Shown: in pieces, positions 33,855-42,180 of the stretch
Layout of the letters: each line of letters begins with the position of its first letter
How positions within the stretch are numbered: position 1 is the first letter of the stretch
Assembly: GCF_023091245.1 (NCBI RefSeq)
Contig: NZ_JAHWXN010000002.1
Span: forward strand, 124,001-188,000
DNA: 64,000 bases
Direction of reading: 5' to 3'
Origin: Microbacterium croceum
Lineage (GTDB): Bacteria; Actinomycetota; Actinomycetes; Actinomycetales; Microbacteriaceae
Program-made: the position numbers and the translations under genes
Notes under the pieces: model-generated
Databases searched by the model: none
Told to the model about the DNA's origin: nothing
Seen by the model: only the letters and a program-made list of their open reading frames with translations

Positions 33855-35419
33855 GCGGATGCTTTCTGGGTCGCGGAGGTCATGCTGCGCATGAGGGCCT
33901 CGGGTGTCGCCTGTTCGGTCGGGATGCAGTCGGTGACCCGACCTTCGAAGACGGTGTAGATGCGGTCGGAGATGCCCAGCAGCTCGGGCAGCTCGCTGGA
34001 GATGACGATGACGCCCTTGCCCTGAGCGGCGAGCTCGTTGATGATCGCGTAGATCTCGTACTTCGCTCCGACGTCGATGCCGCGGGTGGGCTCGTCGAGG
34101 ATGAGCAGGTCGGGATCGGTGAACATCCACTTCGCCAGCACGACCTTCTGCTGGTTGCCGCCCGAGAGCTTGCCGACGCCCTCCTCCACGGACGGGGTCT
34201 TGATGCGCAGCGCCTTGCGGTACTGCTCGGCGATCGCGTACTCCGCACGGGGATCGACGACGCCGCGTCGGGCGATCTTCGAGAGCTTCGCGGAGACGGT
34301 CGCGCGTTTGATCGTGTCGAGGAGGTTGAGGCCGAGCACCTTGCGGTCCTCGCTCACGTAGGCCAGGCCGTGCTTGATCGCCGCTGCCACGTCCGGCAGC
34401 ACGATCTCCTGCCCGTCCTTGACCATGGACCCCGAGAGGTAGGTGCCGTAGGAACGACCGAAGATGCTCATCGCGAACTCGGTACGCCCCGCACCCATGA
34501 GGCCGGCGATGCCGACGACCTCGCCGCGGCGGACGTTGATGTTCGAGCCCTTGACGACCATGCGCTCGGACACGGTCGGGTGCTGCACCCACCAGTCCTT
34601 GACCTCGAAGAACACCTCGCCGATCTCGGGGGTGCGGTCGGGGTAGCGGCTCTCGAGCGAGCGGCCGACCATGCCGCGGATGATGCGGTCCTCGTTGATC
34701 TCGCCGCGTGAGATGTCGAGCGTCTCGACCGTGCGGCCGTCGCGGATGATCGTGATCTCGTCGGCGATCTGCTCGATCTCGTTGAGCTTGTGGCTGATCA
34801 TGATCGACGCGATGCCCTTGGCCTTGAGACCGAGGATCAGATCGAGCAGATGCTGCGAGTCGTTCTCGTTGAGCGCGGCGGTCGGCTCGTCGAGGATGAG
34901 GAGCTTGACGTCCTTGTTCAGTGCCTTCGCGATCTCGATCAGCTGCTGCTTGCCGACGCCGAGCGTCTTGATCTGCGCATCGGGGTCTTCGTTCAGGCCG
35001 ACGCGGGCGAGCAGCTCGATCGCGCGCTGCTTCTGGGCCTGCCAGTCGATGCGGCCCAGGTGGCGGATCTCGTTGCCGAGGAAGATGTTCTCGGTGACCG
35101 AGAGCTCCGGGATCAGCGCGAGCTCCTGGTGGATGATCGCGATACCGGCTTGCTCGCTCGCCGCGATGTCGCGGAAGCGCTGCTCCTCGCCGTACAGCAG
35201 GATCTCGCCGTCGTAGCTCCCGTAGGGGTAGACGCCCGACAGGACCTTCATCAGGGTCGACTTGCCTGCGCCGTTCTCGCCGCAGATGGCGTGGATCTCG
35301 CCGGCGCGCACGGTGATCGACACCTCGGAGAGGGCCTTCACTCCCGGGAACTCCTTGGTGATGCTGCGCATCTCCAAGATCGGGCCTGACACGGTCGGCA
35401 ACGTTGCTGTGGTGCTCAC
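33851..35419 (-). CDS. sugar ABC transporter ATP-binding protein, double domain (GguA/MmsA type)
   Basis: 522 aa. Two ABC modules: the first has Walker [10 protein letters not shown], signature [14 protein letters not shown] and [15 protein letters not shown]. The second has a degenerate Walker A (GLMGAGRTE), signature [14 protein letters not shown] and [14 protein letters not shown]. This asymmetric pair is normal for RbsA/XylG/MmsA ATPases. The GTG at 35419 with GAGGAAG is chosen; the in-frame upstream part would cross the promoter and operator. First gene of the operon. Confidence 0.94.
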   Translation of the reverse strand: MSTTATLPTVSGPILEMRSITKEFPGVKALSEVSITVRAGEIHAICGENGAGKSTLMKVLSGVYPYGSYDGEILLYGEEQRFRDIAASEQAGIAIIHQELALIPELSVTENIFLGNEIRHLGRIDWQAQKQRAIELLARVGLNEDPDAQIKTLGVGKQQLIEIAKALNKDVKLLILDEPTAALNENDSQHLLDLILGLKAKGIASIMISHKLNEIEQIADEITIIRDGRTVETLDISRGEINEDRIIRGMVGRSLESRYPDRTPEIGEVFFEVKDWWVQHPTVSERMVVKGSNINVRRGEVVGIAGLMGAGRTEFAMSIFGRSYGTYLSGSMVKDGQEIVLPDVAAAIKHGLAYVSEDRKVLGLNLLDTIKRATVSAKLSKIARRGVVDPRAEYAIAEQYRKALRIKTPSVEEGVGKLSGGNQQKVVLAKWMFTDPDLLILDEPTRGIDVGAKYEIYAIINELAAQGKGVIVISSELPELLGISDRIYTVFEGRVTDCIPTEQATPEALMRSMTSATQKASA

Positions 35420-35450
35420 GGATCTTCCTCGCGACGTGCGGTCACCTTCG

Positions 35451-35502
35451 ATGTGACCGTTCACATTTGTAACATCGTGCATTGGGGACGGGACCATGTC
35501 AA
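35451..35502 (-). promoter_or_regulatory. promoter and LacI-type operator of the sugar ABC operon
   Basis: Minus strand: perfect -35 TTGACA (35502-35497), 17 bases, weak -10 CACGAT (35479-35474). The 16-bp ATGTGA-CCGT-TCACAT (35451-35466) lies at about +1 to +16, a position where a LacI-family repressor would block elongation. The same sequence with one change precedes the lacI-type gene at 36554. Confidence 0.75.
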
Positions 35503-35525
35503 GTCCGGTCGGCGATTTCGTGTCG

Positions 35526-36539
35526 TTACCGTGACCCGGACGACTCGCGCAGGCGCAGCGTCGTCTGCAGGGGCCCGAACGCCGGCACCGGCTCGTCCCG
35601 GATCTGTGCGAGCAGGATCTTGACGGCTCTGCGCCCGAGCTCCGGGAAGTCCTGATGCACGGTCGTCAACGTGGGCGCGACGTGTGCCGCGACCGGCACA
35701 TCGTCGAAGCCGACGACGCTCACGTCTTCCGGCACCCGGATCCCAGCGTCGCGGAATCCATGCAGCAGGCCGATCGCCATCAGATCGTTGGCCGCGAACA
35801 CCGCGGTGAAGTCCCGCCTTCGCGAGAGCTCCTGCCCCGCGAAGTAGCCGAAGTCTGCAGACCAGTCGCCACGGATCGGCGGGAACGTGGGCAGGTCGGC
35901 CTCGCGCAGCGCGTCGAGATAGCCGCGCATCCGCGACTCCGCCTCGATCCAGTCCTGCGGTCCGGCCAGGTGCAGGATGTCGCTGTGCCCGAGCCCGATC
36001 AGGTGCTCGGTCGCCGCTCGCGCGCCCGCGACCTGATCAGCGGAGAGACTGATCCCGTCCGACCCGGATGCGGTCTGGAGACTCACGAACGGCAGCGAGA
36101 CGGCCATCCCCCGCAGCACATGGAACACGCGCACCTGCGGAGCGAGCACGACGATCCCGTCGACCTGCTCCCTGGCCAGTTGACGCACGGCACTGCCGAT
36201 CGCCTCCGGCGTCGTCGCCGAGAGGTTGAGCGTCGAGACCGAGTACCCCTCTTCGCGCGCCGCGTCCTCGATGCTCGCGATGGACGATGTGGGGCCGAAC
36301 TCGCCGATCGTCGCCGAGAGGATGCCGAGCATGTTGGACTTGCTCGTCACCAGCGCTCTGGCGGCGAGGTTCGGGCGGTAGTCCAGCACGGCGATCGCAT
36401 CGAGGACCTTGGCTTTGGTCTCCGGGCGGATGCTGGCATGATCGTTCAGCACGCGCGAGACCGTCTGGTGAGAGACCCCGGCGAGCCGTGCGACGTCGCG
36501 GATGCTCGGCATCCGCGCACGCTCAGAGGCGCTGGACAT
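35526..36539 (-). CDS. LacI-family transcriptional regulator of the sugar ABC operon
   Basis: 337 aa. N-terminal Lac[42 protein letters not shown]; then the periplasmic-binding-protein-like sugar domain with [21 protein letters not shown] and [26 protein letters not shown] at 36539 has AAGGAGG. It lies upstream of the ABC operon on the same strand, and matched operators sit before both. The sensed ligand is probably the transported aldose. Confidence 0.95.
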   Translation of the reverse strand: MSSASERARMPSIRDVARLAGVSHQTVSRVLNDHASIRPETKAKVLDAIAVLDYRPNLAARALVTSKSNMLGILSATIGEFGPTSSIASIEDAAREEGYSVSTLNLSATTPEAIGSAVRQLAREQVDGIVVLAPQVRVFHVLRGMAVSLPFVSLQTASGSDGISLSADQVAGARAATEHLIGLGHSDILHLAGPQDWIEAESRMRGYLDALREADLPTFPPIRGDWSADFGYFAGQELSRRRDFTAVFAANDLMAIGLLHGFRDAGIRVPEDVSVVGFDDVPVAAHVAPTLTTVHQDFPELGRRAVKILLAQIRDEPVPAFGPLQTTLRLRESSGSR

Positions 36540-36553
36540 CGCAGCCTCCTTGC

Positions 36554-36584
36554 ATGTGCACGGTCACATCGTTACTTCATTATG
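36554..36584 (-). promoter_or_regulatory. promoter and autoregulatory operator of the LacI-type gene
   Basis: CATAAT -10 (36584-36579, minus strand) is followed by ATGTGC-ACGG-TCACAT (36554-36569). On the minus strand this reads ATGTGA-CCGT-GCACAT, identical to the operator at 35451 except for one base. It lies between the -10 and the RBS, consistent with autorepression. Confidence 0.65.
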
Positions 36585-36801
36585 TACGCCGGAAGCGTGG
36601 ATCGCACACCGGGGCAGGGAAAGGCGTGAACGCCACCGACTAGCACATCGAAAAGAGAAACCCGGCGTGACCCGGCGGTTGTCGCTAGAATGGCGAGTAC
36701 CCAGCGGGCGTTTCCAGCCCCGCACCCGATGAACGCTCGCCTGAGGAGGGACTCAACTTCGTCCTGGCCGGCCGTCGAGCGTATGGCGACAGGACAAGGC
36801 C

Positions 36802-37491
36802 ATGAGCTCCCCCAGAAGAGCATCTATGACTCTCACCGCCGGAATGATCCTCTGCGCAGGCATTCTCGCGGCCACCCTCACCACCACCGACCCCGAATGG
36901 TGGGAACTGTACTTCAGCCGACTCGGCATGACCGGCGACCTCTCGGCGACGCTGTTCAACGGCGGCCTGATCGCCGCGGGCGTGGTCATCACGGCCTCGG
37001 CGATGATGATGAGGATCTGGCTCATCAGCACGCCGCTGATCGCCGAGGCGAAGTACCGACACGCCGCCCGCGCGGTGCCGTTCTTCGTGGCGACTCTCGG
37101 CATGAGCCTCGGAGCGATCGGCGTCTTCCCGCTGTCGGTCGACAAGGCAGCGCACGACAACTCGTCGATGCTCATGCTCTCGTCCTTCGCCTGCCTGCTG
37201 ATCGTGCACCGTATCTTCCTGCGCCAGCTCTCCCCGATGCTGACCCGCCTCGCTGCCATCTCGGGCGTGACGATGGTGGCGAGCATGGCGGCGATGACGC
37301 AGGGATGGATCAATCTCACCCTGTTCGAGGCGATCGGTTTCACCGTGATCCTGACGTGGGTGCACCTGCTCGAGGTGCAGCTGCGAAGCCTCGCTCCGGC
37401 ATTCATCTGGAGACGCTCAGCAAACTCACAGCGATTTTCCTTGTCCCCCATTTGGGGGACAAGCAAAGTGGCGCTATTGTCTATTCAGTAG
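36802..37491 (+). CDS. DUF998-type membrane protein
   Basis: 229 aa, six or so TM segments. TLTTTDPEWWELYFSRLGMTGDLSATLFNGGLIAAG is the conserved DUF998 entry (D-W-x-x-x-x-F-S-x-L). The function of the family is unknown. A TAGAAT box at about 36686-36691 may start a transcript with a ~100-base leader. The last ~25 codons (from about 37415) have clearly lower GC, read through a perfect palindrome and look unlike the rest of the protein, so the natural C-terminus may have been replaced or extended by the regulatory element downstream. Confidence 0.75.
   Translation: MSSPRRASMTLTAGMILCAGILAATLTTTDPEWWELYFSRLGMTGDLSATLFNGGLIAAGVVITASAMMMRIWLISTPLIAEAKYRHAARAVPFFVATLGMSLGAIGVFPLSVDKAAHDNSSMLMLSSFACLLIVHRIFLRQLSPMLTRLAAISGVTMVASMAAMTQGWINLTLFEAIGFTVILTWVHLLEVQLRSLAPAFIWRRSANSQRFSLSPIWGTSKVALLSIQ
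37440..37480 (+). promoter_or_regulatory. 24-bp perfect palindrome overlapping a promoter
   Basis: CTTGTCCCCC-ATTT-GGGGGACAAG (37440-37463) is a perfect 10-bp inverted repeat. TTGGGG (37452-37457), 17 bases, then TATTGT (37475-37480) makes a credible sigma-70-type promoter on the + strand. No protein-coding gene starts downstream on this strand before the convergent ispE. The local GC is much lower than in the flanks. Confidence 0.6.
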
Positions 37492-37613
37492 CTGGGGCTA
37501 CAAGGCGGAGCATCTGGGGTGCGAAGCCGAACGCAGTGAGGCAGAGCAGCCACGTCCCTTGTGGTGAGCACCCTCTCGAGTACCGGTTGGGGAATCGGAT
37601 GACTCGAGAGGGG
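37487..37613 (+). ncRNA. candidate structured RNA with terminal hairpin
   Basis: If the promoter at 37452-37480 is used, the transcript would begin with hairpin GTAGC-TGGG-GCTAC (37488-37501). A helix GGGTGC/GCACCC (37517-37522, 37568-37573) encloses CCAC/GTGG (37550-37553, 37561-37564). It would end with an 11-bp stem CCCTCTCGAGT/ACTCGAGAGGG (37571-37581, 37602-37612) extended inside by CCGGTT/AATCGG (one G-U). Some helices share bases and would compete. No open frame fits. No U-run follows the last stem, which could equally serve as the ispE terminator. Confidence 0.3.
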
Positions 37614-37639
37614 CTGCCCGCTCCGACTCCTGAAGATCG

Positions 37640-38572
37640 TCACACGACGATGCGAGCGCCCGGCACCGGGCCATGCACATGCAGCGCTTCATGCCCGGAG
37701 CGCCGCAGCGCCGTCTGCACATCCTGCGCCGCCTCGGGATCGGCGCACAGCAACGCGATCGTCGGCCCGGAGCCCGAGACGATCCCCTGCAGCGCACCGG
37801 CGCGGATTCCGATGTCGATCGTCTCCGCCAGGTCGGGACGCTCAGAGAGCGCCGCCGCCTGCAGGTCGTTGTACAGCGTGTCCGCCAGTTGCGCGGGATC
37901 TCCGGATCGCAGTGCTTGGAGCACGGGGATCGGTACGTCGAGCGACATCGGCGGATCATCGGCGAGGGCGCCTTCCTCCTCGCGCAGGAGATCGAGCCGC
38001 CCGTAGACCACGGGCGTGGAAAGGCCGTGCTCGCTGGTGACCAGCACCCAGTCGAACCGGCCACGCGCCAGAGCGGGGTTGAGCTGGTCACCACGCCCCG
38101 TGCCCACGGCCGTGCCGCCGTGCAGCGCGAACGGCACGTCTGCGCCGAGCCGCGAAGCGAGCTCGTGCATCCGCGCGGCTGACAGGCCGGTGCCCCACAG
38201 CGCGTCGCACGCGACGAGTGCCGCCGCCGCATCCGCCGACCCTCCGCCCATTCCGCCGGCGACCGGGACGCGCTTGCGGATCTCGAGCGCGACCCCGCCG
38301 GGGTACTCGGTCGCCGCAGCCAGGAGCTTCGCTGCCCGCATCGCGAGGTTGCGATCGTCCAGCGGCACCTCGTCGACGTCATCGACGCCCGAGACCGTCA
38401 GCGAGAAGTCGTCCGCGTGACGGGCGATCACGTCCTCGTAGAGCGACACCGCCTGGAAGACCGTCGCGAGCGCGTGATAGCCGTCGTCATGGCGACCGCC
38501 GACCCCCAGATAGACGTTGATCTTCCCGGGGGCGCGCACGTGCACGGACTCGGTCGTCGCGGCGATGCTCAT
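37640..38572 (-). CDS. ispE: 4-diphosphocytidyl-2-C-methyl-D-erythritol kinase
   Basis: GHMP kinase of the MEP isoprenoid pathway; phosphorylates CDP-ME. 310 aa. N-terminal RAPGKINVYLGVGGRHDDGYHALATVFQ holds the catalytic Lys and substrate His/Tyr. The ATP loop is PVAGGMGGGSADAAAAL; the C-terminal GIVSGSGPTIALLC is the third GHMP motif. It usually follows rsmA directly in actinobacteria; here an aldo-keto reductase gene lies between. Confidence 0.97.
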   Translation of the reverse strand: MSIAATTESVHVRAPGKINVYLGVGGRHDDGYHALATVFQAVSLYEDVIARHADDFSLTVSGVDDVDEVPLDDRNLAMRAAKLLAAATEYPGGVALEIRKRVPVAGGMGGGSADAAAALVACDALWGTGLSAARMHELASRLGADVPFALHGGTAVGTGRGDQLNPALARGRFDWVLVTSEHGLSTPVVYGRLDLLREEEGALADDPPMSLDVPIPVLQALRSGDPAQLADTLYNDLQAAALSERPDLAETIDIGIRAGALQGIVSGSGPTIALLCADPEAAQDVQTALRRSGHEALHVHGPVPGARIVV

Positions 38573-38585
38573 GATCGGATGTCCG

Positions 38586-39653
38586 TCACAGCTCCGAGGA
38601 CTTCGCCCACAGGTTCACGTCGATCGCACCCGAGAGCTCGTCGATGCGCGTGAGCTCCTCCTTCGTGAACGCGGGGCCGTTCACCGCCGCGATGTTCTCA
38701 TCGAGCTGCGAAGGACGCGAGGCGCCGATCAGCGCCGAGGCGACGACCGGGTTGCGCAGCGTCCACTGCAGCGCCAGCTGCGCGAGGGACTGCCCGCGCT
38801 CGCGGGCGACGTCGTTGAGCGACCGCAGCGTCTGCAGGGCTTCATCGCTGAGCCTTCCCTCCGGCATCGAACCGCGCTTCTGCGCGCGCTCAGCGGTGCC
38901 GTCGCCGAGGTACTTGTCGGTCAGCAGCCCCTGCGCCAGCGGCGTGAAGGCGATCGCGCCGAGGCCGTGCGTCTGGAGCGAATCGGTCAGCCCGTCCTCG
39001 ATCCAACGGTTGAGGATCGAGTACGCGGGCTGGTGGATGATGAGCGGCGTACCGAGCTCCGCGGCCACGGCCACGGCCTCCTCCGTGCGCTCCGCGCTGT
39101 ACGAGGAGATGCCGACGTAGAGGGCCTTGCCCTGGCGCACCAGGGTGTCGAGCGCTGCCACGGTCTCGGCGATCGGCGTCACGGGGTCGACCCGGTGCGA
39201 GTAGAAGATGTCGACGTAGTCGAGGCCCATGCGGGTCAGCGACTGCTCGGCGCTCGCGAGGATGTACTTGCGGCTGGCGAAATCACCGTAGGGTCCCGGC
39301 CACATGTCCCAGCCGGCCTTCGACGAGATGATCAGCTCGTCGCGGTACGGCCGGAAGTCCTCGGCGAAGATGCGGCCGAAGTTCTTCTCGGCCGAGCCGT
39401 AGGGCGGGCCGTAGTTGTTCGCCAGGTCGAAGTGCGTGATGCCGCGGTCGAAGGCGTGGCGCAGCAGCGCGCGCTGGTTGTCGAGCGGGATGTTGTCGCC
39501 GAAGTTCCACCACAGTCCGAGCGAGATCGGGGGCAGGTACAGACCGGATGAGCCGACCTGACGGTAGGCGAACTGCTGATAGCGGCTCGCCTCCGCAGTG
39601 TACGGACGATGCAGCTCGGGGACGTCGGGGCTGAAGCGCGAAGACTCGGTCAC
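38586..39653 (-). CDS. aldo-keto reductase (YghZ-like, shaker beta-subunit group)
   Basis: 355 aa NADPH-dependent TIM-barrel reductase. The catalytic tetrad is visible: Asp in THFDLANNYGPP, Tyr in the same stretch, Lys in IISSKAGWDMW and His in IFYSHRVDP. The C-terminal cofactor motif is SALIGASRPSQLDENI. YghZ relatives reduce L-glyceraldehyde 3-phosphate and other aldehydes. It is inserted between rsmA (9-base gap) and ispE (13-base gap), so it is probably co-transcribed with them. Confidence 0.93.
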   Translation of the reverse strand: MTESSRFSPDVPELHRPYTAEASRYQQFAYRQVGSSGLYLPPISLGLWWNFGDNIPLDNQRALLRHAFDRGITHFDLANNYGPPYGSAEKNFGRIFAEDFRPYRDELIISSKAGWDMWPGPYGDFASRKYILASAEQSLTRMGLDYVDIFYSHRVDPVTPIAETVAALDTLVRQGKALYVGISSYSAERTEEAVAVAAELGTPLIIHQPAYSILNRWIEDGLTDSLQTHGLGAIAFTPLAQGLLTDKYLGDGTAERAQKRGSMPEGRLSDEALQTLRSLNDVARERGQSLAQLALQWTLRNPVVASALIGASRPSQLDENIAAVNGPAFTKEELTRIDELSGAIDVNLWAKSSEL

Positions 39654-39662
39654 CGTGCCAGG

Positions 39663-40532
39663 TTAGTCGGTGATGCCGGCCTCATCGAGCGATGTGGCGT
39701 TCTGAGCGATGCGGTGGTAGTCCTCGACCGTGAGATCCTCGCCGCGCGCGGTGGGGGCGACGCCGGCCGCGATGAGCACCTCGGACGCCGCCGCCGAGCT
39801 GCCGAAGAGACCGGACAGCGCCTGACGCAGCATCTTCCGACGCTGGTTGAACGCGGCATCCACGATCCGGAACGTGCGGCGACGCTCTTCCTCACTGCCG
39901 CGCTCTCCCGCGGAGCGATCGAACCCGACCAGCAGGCTGTCGACGTTCGGCACCGGCCAGAAGACCTGACGCGACACCGTGCCGGAGAGCTTCCACTCTC
40001 CGTACCAGGCCGCCTTCACGCTCGGTGAGCCGTAGATCTTCGAGCCGGGCGTGGCGGCGAGGCGTTCGGCCACCTCGGCCTGCACCATCACCACGCCGCG
40101 CTGCAGATAGTCGAAGTTCTCCAGGAAGTGCAGGAGCACAGGAACGGACACGTTGTACGGGAGGTTGGCGACCAGCACGGTCGGCTCGCCCGGGAGCTCC
40201 GTGATGCGCAGCGCATCGGCATCGACCACCGTGAGCCTCTCGGGCGCGACGCCGTGCTCGACCGCGGTCTGTGCGAGGCGGGCGGCGAGGCGGTGGTCGA
40301 TCTCGACGGCCGTGACCGAGGCCCCGGTCTCGAGGATCGCGAGGGTGAGGGAGCCGAGTCCTGGTCCGACCTCGACCGCGCGTTCGTGCGGCTGCACGCG
40401 GGCGGCCTGCACGATCTTGCGGACGGTGTTCGCGTCGGTGACGAAGTTCTGGCCCAGCTTCTTGGTGGGAGTGACGTCGAGCTCGGCGGCGAGGCGGCGG
40501 ATCTCGGTGGCGCCGAGCAGGGTGACGGTCAT
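39663..40532 (-). CDS. rsmA: 16S rRNA (adenine1518-N6/adenine1519-N6)-dimethyltransferase
   Basis: KsgA; dimethylates two adenines near the 16S 3' end during 30S assembly. 289 aa. SAM site AVEVGPGLGSLTLAIL, acidic AVEIDHRLA, catalytic VANLPYNVSVPVLLHFL, and the C-terminal DAAFNQRRKMLRQAL. ATG at 40532 has GAGAAT 6 bases upstream (40544-40539) and a G-run in place of a normally spaced RBS, so it is likely leaderless. Frames continuing upstream have no family support. Genomic partners metG-tatD lie beyond an intervening MFS gene. Confidence 0.97.
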   Translation of the reverse strand: MTVTLLGATEIRRLAAELDVTPTKKLGQNFVTDANTVRKIVQAARVQPHERAVEVGPGLGSLTLAILETGASVTAVEIDHRLAARLAQTAVEHGVAPERLTVVDADALRITELPGEPTVLVANLPYNVSVPVLLHFLENFDYLQRGVVMVQAEVAERLAATPGSKIYGSPSVKAAWYGEWKLSGTVSRQVFWPVPNVDSLLVGFDRSAGERGSEEERRRTFRIVDAAFNQRRKMLRQALSGLFGSSAAASEVLIAAGVAPTARGEDLTVEDYHRIAQNATSLDEAGITD

Positions 40533-40677
40533 CCCCCCATTCTCGCCTATCCGCGGGAGCGTCCCCGCGCACGTCATCCGCGACTTCCACGTCACGAAAT
40601 GCACCGTCACGCGTCGTGTGAGGTGAACAGGGCGAATCCCGTCGTCCCTGCGACCCCGTTCCCGAGAGGACCACTCC

Positions 40678-40848
40678 GTGCACCCCGAGAAGACGACGCG
40701 AGACGCGGCCGCCGACCGCCCGAGAGGGCTGGTGCGACCGACCACCGTCCGAAGCGCCGCGTGGGCGCTCCCTGTGATCGCCGCCGCCCTCGCATCTCCG
40801 TCGAGCGGTCACCTCGGCCCCCGCGGCGTGCTGACGCAGGAACCCTGA
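40678..40848 (+). CDS. 56-aa protein with signal-like segment, possible remnant of a secreted protein
   Basis: GTG with GAGAGGA upstream. After an Arg-rich N-terminus it reads TVRSAAWALPVIAAALASP. This resembles the signal segment (...AAWxxPVIxxAxAxPA) common in Microbacteriaceae secreted proteins, but only about 18 residues follow before the stop. It is a truncated secreted-protein gene or a short secreted peptide. It lies in the 370-base gap between rsmA and the MFS gene, which otherwise holds only promoter elements and a GC hairpin. Confidence 0.4.
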   Translation: MHPEKTTRDAAADRPRGLVRPTTVRSAAWALPVIAAALASPSSGHLGPRGVLTQEP

Positions 40849-40854
40849 GCGCAC

Positions 40855-40896
40855 GGCGGCCGGAGACTCTCCGGTGTCGGAGGCCGCCGCTACTGT
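40855..40896 (+). promoter_or_regulatory. hairpin and leaderless promoter before the MFS gene
   Basis: GGCGGCC/GGCCGCC (40855-40861, 40882-40888) could end the small upstream gene. TACTGT (40891-40896) then lies 6 bases before the ATG at 40903, so the MFS transcript should begin at its start codon. Confidence 0.5.
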
Positions 40897-40902
40897 GAAC
40901 GG

Positions 40903-42180
40903 ATGCCTTCCGTCGGTGAACTCCTCGCGCCCCGCCGCCTGGGGAGGGATTTCCGCTGGTTGCTGGCGTCGTCGTGGACGAGCAACGTCGGCGACGGCGT
41001 CGCGCTGGCCGCCGCCCCGCTGCTGATCGCGTCGATGACCTCTTCTCCGCTGCTGGTGGCCTCCGGGGCGATCCTGCAGTTCCTGCCGTGGCTCGTGTTC
41101 GGTCTGCACGCCGGCGCCATCGCCGACCGGTTCGACCGGCGGCGTCTGGTGATGCTGGCGAACGCCGCCAGGGCGATCGTGCTCCTCGCGCTCTGCGTGT
41201 TCCTGATCACCGGCACCGCGAACATCGTCATCGTGCTCGCCGTGGCGTTCCTCTACGGCACAGCCGAGGTCTTCGTCGACACGGCGGGCAGCACGCTCTT
41301 GCCGATGCTCGTGAAACCCGCCGACCTCGGCATCGGGAACGCGCGCCTGCAGGCCGGATACCTCGTCGCGAACCAGTTCGCAGGGCCGCCACTGGGAGCG
41401 TTCCTGTTCGCTGCCGGCACTGCCTGGCCCTTCCTGCTCGAGGTCGTGTGCGTGAGCCTGGCCGTGATGCTGGTCTCCCGCATGGCGAGAACGCCGGTGC
41501 CTCCCCGCCCTGACACGAGAGACGGGGCTCCACTGCCGCATCCGCCCGTGCACACCGACATCGCCGAAGGCCTGCGCTGGCTCTGGCGCAACCCGCCGGT
41601 GCGCATGCTGGTGCTGATCATCCTGCTCTTCAACGTGACCTGGGCGGCTCCCTGGGGCGTGCTGGTTCTCTATGCGACAGAGCATCTGCACATGGGGGCG
41701 GTCGGATACGGCGCCCTCACCACCGCCTCCGCCGTGGGCGGGCTGCTGGCGACGGTGAGCTTCGGATGGCTGGAGCGGCACGTCTCCTTCGCGACCCTCA
41801 TGCGCGTGGTGCTGTCGTTGGAGGTGCTGATGCACCTGGCCTTCGCTCTCACGACCGTGGGGTGGGTGGCGCTCGTGATCATGTTCGTGTTCGGCGCCTA
41901 CGCCTTCGTCTGGGGCACGATCTCCACCACCGTCCGTCAGCGGCTCGTACCGGCGGCGCTGCAGGGGCGCGTCGCATCCGTGAACATGGTCGGAGTGTTC
42001 GGCGGCCTGGTGATCGGCCAGGCGCTCGGCGGTGTGATCGCCGAGATCTGGGGGCTCACGGCGCCCTGGTGGTTCGCTTTCGTCGGGGCGGCGCTGACGC
42101 TGCTCTTCGTCTGGAAGCCGATCTCGCAGATCGTCAGCGCGGCACCGGTGGAAGCCGCTCAGTCCTCGAAGGAGCCGTAG
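40903..42180 (+). CDS. MFS transporter, MFS_3/EntS-like exporter
   Basis: 425 aa, 11-12 TM segments. DFRWLLASSWTSNVGDGVALAAAPLLIASMT is the typical start of EntS-type (TIGR00900-like) exporters. The TM2-3 loop is ADRFDRRRLVMLANAARA. Relatives export siderophores, macrolides or other small molecules; no substrate clue is present. It stands on the opposite strand between tatD and rsmA, which are normally neighbours, and its 3' end overlaps tatD by 22 bases. Confidence 0.9.
   Translation: MPSVGELLAPRRLGRDFRWLLASSWTSNVGDGVALAAAPLLIASMTSSPLLVASGAILQFLPWLVFGLHAGAIADRFDRRRLVMLANAARAIVLLALCVFLITGTANIVIVLAVAFLYGTAEVFVDTAGSTLLPMLVKPADLGIGNARLQAGYLVANQFAGPPLGAFLFAAGTAWPFLLEVVCVSLAVMLVSRMARTPVPPRPDTRDGAPLPHPPVHTDIAEGLRWLWRNPPVRMLVLIILLFNVTWAAPWGVLVLYATEHLHMGAVGYGALTTASAVGGLLATVSFGWLERHVSFATLMRVVLSLEVLMHLAFALTTVGWVALVIMFVFGAYAFVWGTISTTVRQRLVPAALQGRVASVNMVGVFGGLVIGQALGGVIAEIWGLTAPWWFAFVGAALTLLFVWKPISQIVSAAPVEAAQSSKEP

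Noticed and set aside
33855..34592. long N-terminal extension of the sugar permease
   Set aside because: It overlaps the ATPase gene in another frame; the ATGA stop-start overlap at 33851-33854 and the family N-terminus fix the start.
36690..38006. 438-codon + strand frame beginning at ATG 36690
   Set aside because: It runs out of frame through the DUF998 gene and then antisense through ispE; its residues show shadow-type composition.
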